Below, piece by piece: positions 25,297-33,739 of a stretch of 64,000 nucleotides of DNA. Location of the stretch: the NCBI GenBank assembly GCA_050944355.1, contig JBMNQX010000004.1:1-64000 (forward strand), read 5' to 3'. This stretch comes from UBA4285 sp050944355. GTDB lineage: Bacteria; Bacillota; Clostridia; Lachnospirales; Lachnospiraceae. The notes beneath the pieces were generated by a model. It had not been told where the DNA came from. It searched no databases and saw only the letters and a list, made by a program, of their open reading frames with translations. Both the position numbers and the translations under genes were made by a program. Position 1 is the first letter of the stretch; the number at the start of each line of letters is the position of its first letter.

Positions 25297-26385
25297 TTAC
25301 AATTTCAGGTCGCCGTCTTTTACCCATCCCGCTTTGCGGCAGAAGTGGTTGATGAGCGGCGCCAGAACGGCCGGGAGAACAAAACTGATGAGAATCAGGC
25401 CTGTGACGTCAAAGGCTGTGATGCCGCTCATGGTTCCGGCTTCGATGTCGCTTATCCAGCCCTGAATGACGCCGATCTGCCCGACAAATCCGCAGGTTCC
25501 CATGCCGGAGTCGATGGCCGGGCCGTTCATCTGCAGATGGAACACGCAGGTCGCGATCGGACCAGTGATGGCGGACGTCAGGATCGGAGCGATCCAGATG
25601 CGCGGATTCTTGATGATGTTGGGCATCTGCAGCATCGAAGTGCCGATTCCCTGAGACACGAGGCCGCCCCAGCGGTTTTCACGAAACGACATCACGGCGA
25701 AGCCGACCATCTGCGCGCAGCATCCGGCGAGCGCCGCTCCGCCGGCAAGACCCGTGAGTCCCAGAGCCGCGCAGATCGCCGCGGACGAAATCGGAAGCGT
25801 AAGAGCTATGCCCACCGCGACAGACACAAGAATTCCCATCAGGAAAGGCTGCAGCTCTGTCGCCCACATGATAAATGTGCCGACCATCATGGCCAGATTT
25901 CCGAGAGCCGGCGCCAGAAGCCAGGAAAGGAAAATGCCGACGCCGACGGTGACAAGCGGCGTCACGAGAATGTCGACCTTTGTCTCGCCGCTCACCATTT
26001 TTCCGATTTCAGCGGTGATGATGGCGACAAACAGAACAGCGAGCGGTCCGCCGGCGCCGCCGAGCGCGTTGGACGCAAATCCGACGGTGACGAGAGAGAA
26101 GAGCACAAGCGGCGGACACTGCAATGCGCGCCCGATGGCGACGGCCATCGCGGGCCCGCTCATGGCCATTGCGAGAGACCCGACCGTGTAATCCGTGCCG
26201 GAGATCGAGGCAACCGGCGTTGTCAGAAACGGCAGATGGAAGATTGTGCCGATCGTGTTGATAATGGTGCCGATCAGCAGGGAACAGAACAGTCCCTGCG
26301 CCATGGCCCCCAGGGCATCGATCCCGTAGCGTTTCAGCGAAATCTCAATGTTTTTTCTCTTGAGAAAGGCTTTGAAGGAATTCAT
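25297..26385 (-). CDS. PTS-type sugar transporter IIC family membrane protein
   Basis: Polytopic inner-membrane protein of 362 residues with about ten hydrophobic segments. It matches the EIIC_2 type family once described as putative toxin regulators: an N-terminal charged stretch, SGTDYTVGSLAMAMSGPAM near residue 80, GFASNALGGAGGP near 122 and a conserved HLQMNGPAIDSGMGTCGFVG near 277. No IIA, IIB or sugar-enzyme gene is attached, so the substrate is unknown and phosphotransfer partners must be encoded elsewhere. A clear Shine-Dalgarno (AAAGGGG) precedes the start, and a 6-bp stem CAGACC/GGTCTG (26407-26426) lies in the leader. Confidence 0.8.
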   Translation of the reverse strand: MNSFKAFLKRKNIEISLKRYGIDALGAMAQGLFCSLLIGTIINTIGTIFHLPFLTTPVASISGTDYTVGSLAMAMSGPAMAVAIGRALQCPPLVLFSLVTVGFASNALGGAGGPLAVLFVAIITAEIGKMVSGETKVDILVTPLVTVGVGIFLSWLLAPALGNLAMMVGTFIMWATELQPFLMGILVSVAVGIALTLPISSAAICAALGLTGLAGGAALAGCCAQMVGFAVMSFRENRWGGLVSQGIGTSMLQMPNIIKNPRIWIAPILTSAITGPIATCVFHLQMNGPAIDSGMGTCGFVGQIGVIQGWISDIEAGTMSGITAFDVTGLILISFVLPAVLAPLINHFCRKAGWVKDGDLKL

Positions 26386-26449
26386 AGTTTTCCCCTTTCA
26401 AGGCAGCAGACCGCCCACATGGTCTGACTGTTTTCTAAATACGCGTCTT

Positions 26450-26479
26450 ATTGTAAATATATGACATTACATGTGTCAA
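26450..26479 (-). promoter_or_regulatory. Promoter of the IIC gene
   Basis: On the minus strand a consensus TTGACA (26474-26479) precedes TACAAT-type -10 (26450-26455) with an 18-base spacer. An ATTTGTCA octamer lies ten bases upstream of the -35 box. Confidence 0.7.
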
Positions 26480-26606
26480 GACATAAAATGACAAATATTT
26501 AAGATCGTCCTGAAAACTGTCCGGGGCTGACGGATGGCCCGGAGTTGTCAGGTACAGGCAGAGATGTGTTATACTTTGCACATGCATGGATGTGGGAGGA
26601 AATGAA

Positions 26607-28232
26607 ATGAGTGGAAGCCGTGCGGCTGCGAGGATAAAATCAAATAAAGTTCCGGTCTGCACGGGAATTATTCTTGCTGTTGTCCTCATTCTCTGCGCGG
26701 CGGTGCCTGATGACTTCTGGAACCGTTACACGGCCGCCGGCGCCTGCTTTTGGGCTGCCGTAGTCATGGCCGTGTATATATTCAGGCCGGGCTCCTGGCT
26801 GAATTCTTTTGCTGTTTCCGAAGAACATTCGTGGAAGAAGCTGATCACAGCGGTGTCGGCGGCCGCGCTGATTCTGGTTTGTGTTCTCCCGATGTCTCTG
26901 TCCCCTGCCTGGAACGGTCAGGCTCCGAAACACCGCAATGAGTACGAGGTGATGACTGAGTCGCTTCTGGAAGGCCATTTGTATCTGGATTATGACGATA
27001 TCGATCCGAAACTGCTGACCATGGACAATCCGTATGATCCGGAGGAACGTCAAAAACTGCATGTCAGCGTACACTGGGATCACGCCTGGTACAACGGGCA
27101 CTATTATATGTATTTTGGCATAGTGCCGGTCATCATCACGTTTCTGCCGTACCGGCTTATAACAGGACATGAGCTGACGACATATCACGCGACGCAGTTG
27201 TATGTGATGCTTTTGATTCTGGGATTTTTTATTCTCTTTCGGGAACTCTCAGACCGCTTTTACCGGAAACTTCCATTCGGGGCGTATCTGGCGCTGTCTC
27301 TTTCTGCCGGCGCCATCAGTTCGTGGTACTGCGCCGAGGCGCCCGCTCTGTATTGCACGGCTATTTCGGCAGGGCTGTTTCTGGAAGTCTGGAGTCTGTA
27401 CTTTTTCGTGCACGCCGTATTTGGCATGAAAGAAGGAAAGAAGCGTGTCGCATGTGCCTCGTTCGGGGCCCTGCTCGGGGCTCTCGCATTCGGGTGCCGG
27501 CCGCCGGTGGCGCTCGGCAATCTCGTGGCGCTGGGGCTGATCGTGCCGTATGTAAAAGGACGAAGACCTTCAAAGAAGCTTTTTGGCGAACTTTTTGCCA
27601 TAGTTCTTCCCTATATACTTGTCGCGGCGGCTCTGATGTGGTACAACTATGCGCGCTTTGACAATCCGTTTGAATTTGGCCAGAGTTATCAGCTCACGGT
27701 GGCCGATCAGCACACTTACTCAAATCCATTGTCCAACTTCAACGGGATGGACACGATCCTGACCATACTTGGTAATTTCTTTGAAGTGAGTGGCGGCATT
27801 TCTGTATTTCCGTATATCGGATTCAACGGCGCATTCATCAATTTTCCGCTTTTCTTCCTTATATTTATTCTGCTGCGGAAAGAGGTGAGATCGGATGTGA
27901 AGGAGAACTGTCTGAGAGGATTTGTCATCGGGACAGCTCTCACGCCAATTCTTGTGACGGTGTTAGATGTGCTGTACTCGCCGTATCTGATCGAGAGGTA
28001 TCGGCTGGACATTTATTATCTGCTGTCGATTCTGACATTTGTCACGGTGGCGTCCGGCTTCAAGGTGCTGACAGGCCGGGAAAGAAAGCGCCTCGCGTGG
28101 GCCGTCTGCCTGCTCTCTGTCCTGGCGCTGGTGGGATCTTTTCTGCTTTTCCTGGTGCCCAACGACAGCAACATCACCGACCTGTATCCCGGACTTTCCG
28201 ATATTTTCCGCCGTATCATTTTGTTTTTCTGA
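26607..28232 (+). CDS. Polytopic membrane protein of unknown function (GT-C-like)
   Basis: I do not recognise a specific function. The protein has 541 residues and about 13-14 membrane helices. After the third helix is a hydrophilic loop with NEYEVMTESLLEGHLYLDY and a run of Asp/Asn/Pro residues. An acidic external loop early in a multi-helix protein is typical of GT-C glycosyltransferases that use lipid-linked sugars, so such a role is possible. A conserved-looking FDNPFEFGQSYQLT segment follows the tenth helix. The start at 26607 is preceded by GGGAGGAAATGA. It stands alone between a divergent PTS gene and mraZ, with a terminator behind it. Confidence 0.7.
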   Translation: MSGSRAAARIKSNKVPVCTGIILAVVLILCAAVPDDFWNRYTAAGACFWAAVVMAVYIFRPGSWLNSFAVSEEHSWKKLITAVSAAALILVCVLPMSLSPAWNGQAPKHRNEYEVMTESLLEGHLYLDYDDIDPKLLTMDNPYDPEERQKLHVSVHWDHAWYNGHYYMYFGIVPVIITFLPYRLITGHELTTYHATQLYVMLLILGFFILFRELSDRFYRKLPFGAYLALSLSAGAISSWYCAEAPALYCTAISAGLFLEVWSLYFFVHAVFGMKEGKKRVACASFGALLGALAFGCRPPVALGNLVALGLIVPYVKGRRPSKKLFGELFAIVLPYILVAAALMWYNYARFDNPFEFGQSYQLTVADQHTYSNPLSNFNGMDTILTILGNFFEVSGGISVFPYIGFNGAFINFPLFFLIFILLRKEVRSDVKENCLRGFVIGTALTPILVTVLDVLYSPYLIERYRLDIYYLLSILTFVTVASGFKVLTGRERKRLAWAVCLLSVLALVGSFLLFLVPNDSNITDLYPGLSDIFRRIILFF

Positions 28233-28252
28233 CAAATTTTATCAGGAATTGC

Positions 28253-28300
28253 CGCGCCGCTGCCGGTTGAGAAAAAATCTCATCCGCGGCGGCTCTTTTT
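28253..28300 (+). terminator. Intrinsic terminator before mraZ
   Basis: GCCGCTGCCGG(T)TGAG pairs with CTCA(T)CCGCGGCGGC with one bulge, followed by C and six T. It separates the membrane protein gene from the division cluster. Confidence 0.78.
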
Positions 28301-28311
28301 TGCGTGATCTC

Positions 28312-28340
28312 TTGAATTCGAGGGGAAGATGGGGTAATAT
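28312..28340 (+). promoter_or_regulatory. Main promoter of the dcw cluster
   Basis: TTGAAT and TAATAT are exactly 17 bases apart. The predicted start site is near 28347, immediately before the repeated AAAGTG words. Confidence 0.8.
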
Positions 28341-28348
28341 GAGCAATG

Positions 28349-28390
28349 AAAGTGGTGATTTGTACCACAAAGTGTAATTTTGTGGGAGTG
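28349..28390 (+). promoter_or_regulatory. Candidate MraZ operator (AAAGTG direct repeats)
   Basis: Two units, AAAGTGGTGATTTG and AAAGTGTAATTTTG, are repeated with a 20-base period (28349 and 28369), and a related GGGAGTG follows at 28384. In mollicutes MraZ binds AAAGTG(T/G) repeats upstream of its own gene. Here they sit just downstream of the start of transcription, so binding would repress the cluster. The 20-base spacing puts the sites on one face of the helix. Confidence 0.72.
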
Positions 28391-28407
28391 ACCGGAGGAA
28401 ACGCGTC

Positions 28408-28845
28408 ATGTTTATGGGACAATATAATCATAATCTTGACGCCAAGGGACGTCTTATCGTTCCGGCGAAGCTCCGGGAACCTCTGGGCGATCACGCTTTC
28501 GTGACGAAAGGACTGGACGGCTGCCTGTTTGTCTACACAGAGGCTGACTGGAAGGTCTTTGAGGAGAAGCTGGGCAAGCTCCCGATCACGAGCCCGGATG
28601 CGCGCCAGTTCGCGAGATTCTTTCTCGCCGGCGCGGCTGACTGTGAGTTCGACAAACAGGGGAGAATCCTGATCCCACAGGTGCTGCGCGATTATGCGGA
28701 CTTGAAAAAGTCGGTTGTTCTGGTGGGCGTCGCGAGCCGAATTGAGATCTGGAGCGAGGAGCGCTGGAATGAGCGCGAGGCAGCGTACAACGAGAACATG
28801 GATGAAGTGGCCGTAAATCTCGGAAATCTGGGATTCAGCATCTGA
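28408..28845 (+). CDS. mraZ: Transcriptional regulator MraZ
   Basis: DNA-binding protein of 145 residues with two SpoVT/AbrB-like halves. Each half carries the family motif: LDAKGRLIVPAKLR near residue 9 and FDKQGRILIPQVLR near 81. MraZ forms ring-shaped oligomers and controls the division and cell-wall cluster it heads. GGAGGAAA precedes the ATG. It is followed 12 bases later by rsmH, the standard order. Confidence 0.97.
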   Translation: MFMGQYNHNLDAKGRLIVPAKLREPLGDHAFVTKGLDGCLFVYTEADWKVFEEKLGKLPITSPDARQFARFFLAGAADCEFDKQGRILIPQVLRDYADLKKSVVLVGVASRIEIWSEERWNEREAAYNENMDEVAVNLGNLGFSI

Positions 28846-28857
28846 TCGGAGAGAAAG

Positions 28858-29823
28858 ATGGAGTTTAAGCACACGCCGGTCCTGCTGAATGAGGTGATTG
28901 AGAATCTGAATATCCGGCCGGATGGGATTTACGTCGACGGAACGCTGGGAGGCGCCGGGCACTCCGAAGAAATTGCCAGGCGGCTCGACGAAAACGGACG
29001 GCTGATTGGAATCGATCAGGACGCGGATGCGATCCGGGCGGCCAGCGAGCGGCTGGCACCTTACGGGAAAAAGGTATCCATTTTCCGCAGCAATTATGAG
29101 AATTTTGCGGATGTGATGCGGCAGGCCGGGGTCGAAAAGGCGGACGGCTTTCTCCTGGATCTGGGGGTTTCGTCCTATCAGCTGGACACGGCTGAGAGGG
29201 GATTTTCCTACAGCGTCAATGCGCCGCTGGACATGCGGATGGATGACCGGCAGAGCAAAACCGCAGCTGACATCGTCAACACGTACTCGAGACAGGAGCT
29301 GACGAGGATTCTGAGGGAATACGGCGAGGAGCGGTTCGCACCGCAGATCGCAGCCGGAATTGAAAAGGCAAGACAAAAGAAAAAACTGGAGACCACATTT
29401 GAGCTGGACGATGTGATCCGGGACTCGATTCCCGCGCGGTTCAGAGAGCACGGCGGGCATCCGGCCAAGAGAACATTCCAGGCTATCCGGATCGAACTCA
29501 ACCGGGAGCTGGAAGTCCTCCAGGATTCTGTCGGGGGCATGATTGACAGTCTGAGTGAAGGCGGTCGGATCTGCATCATAACGTTCCACTCACTCGAAGA
29601 CAGAATTGTAAAAAATGCATTTAAGACAGCCCAGGATCCCTGCACGTGTCCGCCGGATTTTCCGGTCTGCGTGTGCGGAAAGATTTCGAAGGGCCACATG
29701 ATAACCCGGAAGCCTATTCTTCCGAGTGAAGAAGAACGGGAGAAGAATCCGAGGGCCAGAAGCGCAAAGCTTCGCGTGTTTGAGAAAAGGACGGGTACAA
29801 CAGGAAAATGGCAGAGAGAATGA
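28858..29823 (+). CDS. rsmH: 16S rRNA (cytosine-1402-N4)-methyltransferase RsmH
   Basis: SAM-dependent methyltransferase of 321 residues, also called MraW. It begins FKHTPVLLNEVIENL and contains the SAM-binding DGTLGGAGHSE near residue 27, LLDLGVSSYQLD near 99 and the C-terminal ITFHSLEDRIVK near 241. It modifies the decoding centre. The gene overlaps the start of ftsL. Confidence 0.97.
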   Translation: MEFKHTPVLLNEVIENLNIRPDGIYVDGTLGGAGHSEEIARRLDENGRLIGIDQDADAIRAASERLAPYGKKVSIFRSNYENFADVMRQAGVEKADGFLLDLGVSSYQLDTAERGFSYSVNAPLDMRMDDRQSKTAADIVNTYSRQELTRILREYGEERFAPQIAAGIEKARQKKKLETTFELDDVIRDSIPARFREHGGHPAKRTFQAIRIELNRELEVLQDSVGGMIDSLSEGGRICIITFHSLEDRIVKNAFKTAQDPCTCPPDFPVCVCGKISKGHMITRKPILPSEEEREKNPRARSAKLRVFEKRTGTTGKWQRE

Positions 29824-30266
29824 GCAGACAGATGTATATTGACGGAAACACCGTACTGCAGCCGGTTGAAGAGCCGCGGAAGGCCAGACCGGCCAGAAAG
29901 CCCAGAACAACGCTTCACAGCAGATACGTGCGCCGTATTAACGCGCTCAATTTTCTGTACACACTGACGGTGATCGGCGTTGTGGCAGTCATCTTCGGCT
30001 TCTGCGTGTCGTATCTGAATACCAGAGCGTCCTTACAGGCCAATGAGGCGAAGATTGCCAGCCTTCAGGCTGAGCTTTCTACACTCACATCGGAGAATGA
30101 CGACAAAGCCATGAAACTTTCGGCCGACGTAGATTATGATGAGATTTACCGGCAGGCGACAGAAGAGCTCGGCATGGTGTACCCGAGTGAAGGACAGGTC
30201 GTGGAGTACAGTGCCGGCGACAGTGAATATGTAGAACAGTACAGTGATGTTCCGTCGGGAGAATAA
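29808..30266 (+). CDS. ftsL: FtsL-like septum formation protein
   Basis: Bitopic membrane protein of 152 residues. A basic cytoplasmic stretch of about 50 residues is followed by one helix (about 47-68) and an external coiled coil with a Leu/Ala heptad-like pattern (about 70-100). The tail is acidic with several tyrosines. Position between rsmH and the class B PBP identifies it as FtsL, which links FtsQ and FtsB-type proteins to the FtsW-PBP pair. The start could be 29808 or 29820; the latter gives an ATGA overlap with the rsmH stop. Neither has a strong ribosome site. Confidence 0.8.
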   Translation: MAERMSRQMYIDGNTVLQPVEEPRKARPARKPRTTLHSRYVRRINALNFLYTLTVIGVVAVIFGFCVSYLNTRASLQANEAKIASLQAELSTLTSENDDKAMKLSADVDYDEIYRQATEELGMVYPSEGQVVEYSAGDSEYVEQYSDVPSGE

Positions 30267-30345
30267 CAGAAAGACCGGATGCCGGAGGGGAGCGGAAGAA
30301 TATCGGAACGGTGAAGGATGAAGCTTAGGAATTGAGGATTTACAC

Positions 30346-32304
30346 ATGACAGATATCCGCAGCAGAAATCGGAATAAGAAGAAGGCGGCGCGGCGTGCAA
30401 TCAAGAAGTCGACGTTTGCCTTCTTTCTTGCTGCCGTCCTGCTTTTTGCACTTGTGGGTAGAATCATATATATAAACGGCACAAAAGGAAGTGCCTACTC
30501 CAAAATTGTTCTGAATCATCAGTCATATACATCGGAGACTCTGACGGCCAAACGAGGAGAAATCACTGACCGCAACGGCACGATTTTAGCCTACAGCGAG
30601 AAAGTGTACAACCTGATCATTGATCCGCAGATGATTCAGTCAGACTCATCGTACATTCAGCCGACAATTGACGCTCTGGTAAGCCAGTTTCCGCAGCTTA
30701 CCGAGGAAGATATCCGCCAGGTTCTGGAAGAGTATCCGGATTCTCAATACCGCAAGCTTCTCTCGAATCTGACAGAGAGCGAAATCGCGGGGATGAACGC
30801 CATTCTGGCTGACACGGTGAATTATCCGAATGTAAAAGGAGTGTATTTCGAGACAACTTATCAGCGCAAGTATCCGTTTGACACGCTGGCGTGCGATACC
30901 ATAGGGTTTGCGGATTCCGGCGGCGGTGAAATAGGACTTGAAAGAGAGTATGACGATGAGCTGACCGGTGTGAACGGTCAGACCTACAATTATATCAATG
31001 AAAATCTGGACTCGGAGGAAGCGACGGAGCCGGCGCAGGACGGCCTGACCGTCGTCACGACGATAGACTATCAGATTCAGAAGATCATAGACGATTACCT
31101 GGTTGAGTATAACGGCAACTCGCCGGCAAAGGGCATGGCGGTTATCGCGATGAACCCGCAGAACGGCGAGATTCTTGCAATGTCGAACTGGCCGTTTTTT
31201 GATCTGAACAGTCCCCGGGACCTGAGCGTGAGCGGTATGTACACGCAGGAAGAAATCGATGCGATGAGTGATGAAGAGACGATGACCGCGCTGAACTCGC
31301 TGTGGAACAATTACACGGTTTCACAGATTTATGAGCCGGGTTCTACATTCAAGCCGATCACGCTTGCGTCCGCACTGGAGGAAAACCTCGTCGATTCGAG
31401 CACTACGTTTTACTGCGGCGGTGCCAAACAGGTGGAGGATTATCTCATCAAGTGCGTCGCGTACGACAAGGGCGGCCACGGCTCTCTGACGCTTGAGGAA
31501 GCTCTCGGCTATTCCTGCAACGTCGCGTTCATGGACATCGGCGAATCGCTCGGCGCCGAAAAGATGCGCAAACATCAGGACGATTTCGGCTTCGGTTCCA
31601 AGACAGGCATTGATCTGCCGAGTGAAGAGCGCGGACTTGTCAAGGATGTCGATACAATGGACGCGACCGACGTCGCGACGAACGCATTCGGCCAGAATGT
31701 CAACGTGACCATGATTCAGATGGTATCTGCTTATGCATCCCTGATAAATGGCGGCAATTACTACAAGCCGCATCTGGTCAGGGAGTTTCAGAATTCGGCC
31801 GGAGATACGGTCAAGACTGTCGATCCGATACTGGTGCGCCGGACGGTGACCGAGGAGACTTCGGCTACCATCAGACAGTACCTGGAAGACGCCGTCAATA
31901 TGTACGGCGTGCAGGAAATGAAAATTTACGGATACCGCATCGGAGGCAAGACCGGAACCGCGCAGAAGAGCCCGCGTTCTGAGCTGAAGTGGGTTACGTC
32001 TGCCATCAGTTTTGTGCCGGCGGACAACCCGCAGTTCCTTCTGTATGTCGTGATCGACGAGGAAAACGGCACGACGGGAACGACAAGTGCCAATGCGAAC
32101 GAAGCGCAGCATATCACACGAACGCTGTATGAGAGGCTTCTGCCGTATCTGGGCATCGAGTACAGCTCGGATGTCGAGACGGCGCAGGACGAAGCTCTGG
32201 CGCAGGTGAATCAGAGCGAGGCGTCCGCCAGCACGGAGTCGGCCGTTGACTCCCCGGAGAGCGATACGACCGATACGACGAATGCGGAATATGAAGCGGG
32301 ATAA
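30346..32304 (+). CDS. ftsI: Class B penicillin-binding protein (FtsI/SpoVD type)
   Basis: Septal transpeptidase of 652 residues. A short basic N terminus and one membrane helix (about 25-44) precede the pedestal domain, which opens with RGEITDRNGTILA near 66. The transpeptidase motifs are SxxK in GSTFKP near 332, SxN in YSCN near 387 and KTG in GGKTGTAQ near 529. There is no C-terminal PASTA domain; instead a Ser/Thr/Asp/Glu-rich tail of about 40 residues follows. It would act with FtsW, encoded downstream. SpoVD-type spore-cortex function is an alternative, since sporulation ability is unknown. Confidence 0.92.
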   Translation: MTDIRSRNRNKKKAARRAIKKSTFAFFLAAVLLFALVGRIIYINGTKGSAYSKIVLNHQSYTSETLTAKRGEITDRNGTILAYSEKVYNLIIDPQMIQSDSSYIQPTIDALVSQFPQLTEEDIRQVLEEYPDSQYRKLLSNLTESEIAGMNAILADTVNYPNVKGVYFETTYQRKYPFDTLACDTIGFADSGGGEIGLEREYDDELTGVNGQTYNYINENLDSEEATEPAQDGLTVVTTIDYQIQKIIDDYLVEYNGNSPAKGMAVIAMNPQNGEILAMSNWPFFDLNSPRDLSVSGMYTQEEIDAMSDEETMTALNSLWNNYTVSQIYEPGSTFKPITLASALEENLVDSSTTFYCGGAKQVEDYLIKCVAYDKGGHGSLTLEEALGYSCNVAFMDIGESLGAEKMRKHQDDFGFGSKTGIDLPSEERGLVKDVDTMDATDVATNAFGQNVNVTMIQMVSAYASLINGGNYYKPHLVREFQNSAGDTVKTVDPILVRRTVTEETSATIRQYLEDAVNMYGVQEMKIYGYRIGGKTGTAQKSPRSELKWVTSAISFVPADNPQFLLYVVIDEENGTTGTTSANANEAQHITRTLYERLLPYLGIEYSSDVETAQDEALAQVNQSEASASTESAVDSPESDTTDTTNAEYEAG

Positions 32305-32332
32305 GAGAGAAGAAAGGCCAGGAACATTTGTC

Positions 32333-33697
32333 ATGGAGTTGAAGGACAGAAAAGTTACCGTTGTCGGAACGGGCATCAGCGGAATCGGGGCTGCAAAGCT
32401 GCTGAGCTCCGTGGGAGCGGACGTGCTCCTGTACGATGCCAATCCGAATATAGATCCGGCATCTGTTGATAAGAAGCTCGGCGGCATTAAGGTGAAACTG
32501 CTTCTGGGCGAGATGACGCCGGAGGCGGTCGAACACACGGAGCTTCTGGTGAGCAGCCCGGGCGTTCCGATCGACAGTCCGCTGGTGGAGAGATTTCAGC
32601 AGAAGGGAGTGCCTGTCTGGGGCGAGATTGAACTTGCCTGGCAGTTCGAAAAGGGAAAGGTCATCGCCATCACCGGCACGAACGGCAAGACGACCACGAC
32701 GGCGCTTACCGGCGCAATTATCGGCGCGGCGGTGAAAGATACATTTGTCGTGGGGAATATCGGCCGTTCATACACGAATGAGGTGACGAAGACCAGCCGG
32801 GAATCTGTCACGGTGGCGGAAATCAGCAGTTTTCAGCTGGAGAGCATCCGCACGTTTCACCCGGTGATCAGCGCGATTCTGAATATCACGCCGGATCATC
32901 TGGACCGCCATCACACGATGGAGTGCTATACGCAGACGAAGGAAAAGATCTGTATGAATGAGGGACCGGACGACGCGGTTGTTCTCAATTATGACGATGA
33001 GAGACTGCGGGAATTCGGCGAAACGGATGCAAAGTGCCGTGTTGTATGGTTCGCCAGGACGGAAATTCCGGAAAAGGGTAGTTTCGCGTATCTGAAAGGC
33101 GACGAGATATGGCTTGGCAATGACGGTGAACTTGGCTGTCCGTTCATGAACGTGCACGATATGCAGCTGATCGGCGCGCACAACTATGAAAATGTCATGG
33201 CGGCGATCTGTATGGCTAAGCTGTATGGTGTAAACGACGACATCATACGGGAGCAGATCCGTCAGTTCAAGGCCGTAGAGCACAGAATAGAATTCGTCCG
33301 GGAAAAGGACGGCGTCGTGTACTACAACGATTCCAAGGGAACAAATCCGGATGCTTCCATCAAGGCGATCGAGGCGATGGACCGCCCGACTGTCCTGATC
33401 GGCGGCGGCTTTGACAAGCAGCTGGCATTTGACGAGTACGTTGAGGCCTTCAAAGACAAGGTGAAGGTCCTCGTCGTACTCGGGCAGACGGCGGACAAGC
33501 TGGAAGCCTGCGCGAGAGCGCATGGATTTACGAATGTCATCCACGCAAAGGATATGAAGGAGTGCGTTGAAATCTGCGCCCGGGAGGCAAAACCGGGATA
33601 CGCGGTTCTGCTTTCTCCTGCCTGCGCGAGCTGGGGTATGTTCGACAACTATGAACAGCGGGGACGCATCTTTAAGAAATATGTCAATGAACTTTGA
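32333..33697 (+). CDS. murD: UDP-N-acetylmuramoylalanine--D-glutamate ligase
   Basis: Mur ligase of 454 residues that adds D-Glu to UDP-MurNAc-L-Ala. The start at 32333 gives the normal N terminus MELKDRKVTVVGTGISG. The ATP loop GTNGKTTTTAL near residue 118, the NITPDHLDRHH segment and the C-terminal NDSKGTNPDA near 341 are intact. It directly follows the PBP gene, where mraY is found in most relatives. The bases before the ATG form ACATTTGTCATG, so an octamer copy fills the space between AGGA and the start codon. Confidence 0.96.
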   Translation: MELKDRKVTVVGTGISGIGAAKLLSSVGADVLLYDANPNIDPASVDKKLGGIKVKLLLGEMTPEAVEHTELLVSSPGVPIDSPLVERFQQKGVPVWGEIELAWQFEKGKVIAITGTNGKTTTTALTGAIIGAAVKDTFVVGNIGRSYTNEVTKTSRESVTVAEISSFQLESIRTFHPVISAILNITPDHLDRHHTMECYTQTKEKICMNEGPDDAVVLNYDDERLREFGETDAKCRVVWFARTEIPEKGSFAYLKGDEIWLGNDGELGCPFMNVHDMQLIGAHNYENVMAAICMAKLYGVNDDIIREQIRQFKAVEHRIEFVREKDGVVYYNDSKGTNPDASIKAIEAMDRPTVLIGGGFDKQLAFDEYVEAFKDKVKVLVVLGQTADKLEACARAHGFTNVIHAKDMKECVEICAREAKPGYAVLLSPACASWGMFDNYEQRGRIFKKYVNEL

Positions 33698-33739
33698 TGA
33701 AAAGGCCTGATGGACGTATAAGGCCGGTGAGGAAATGCG

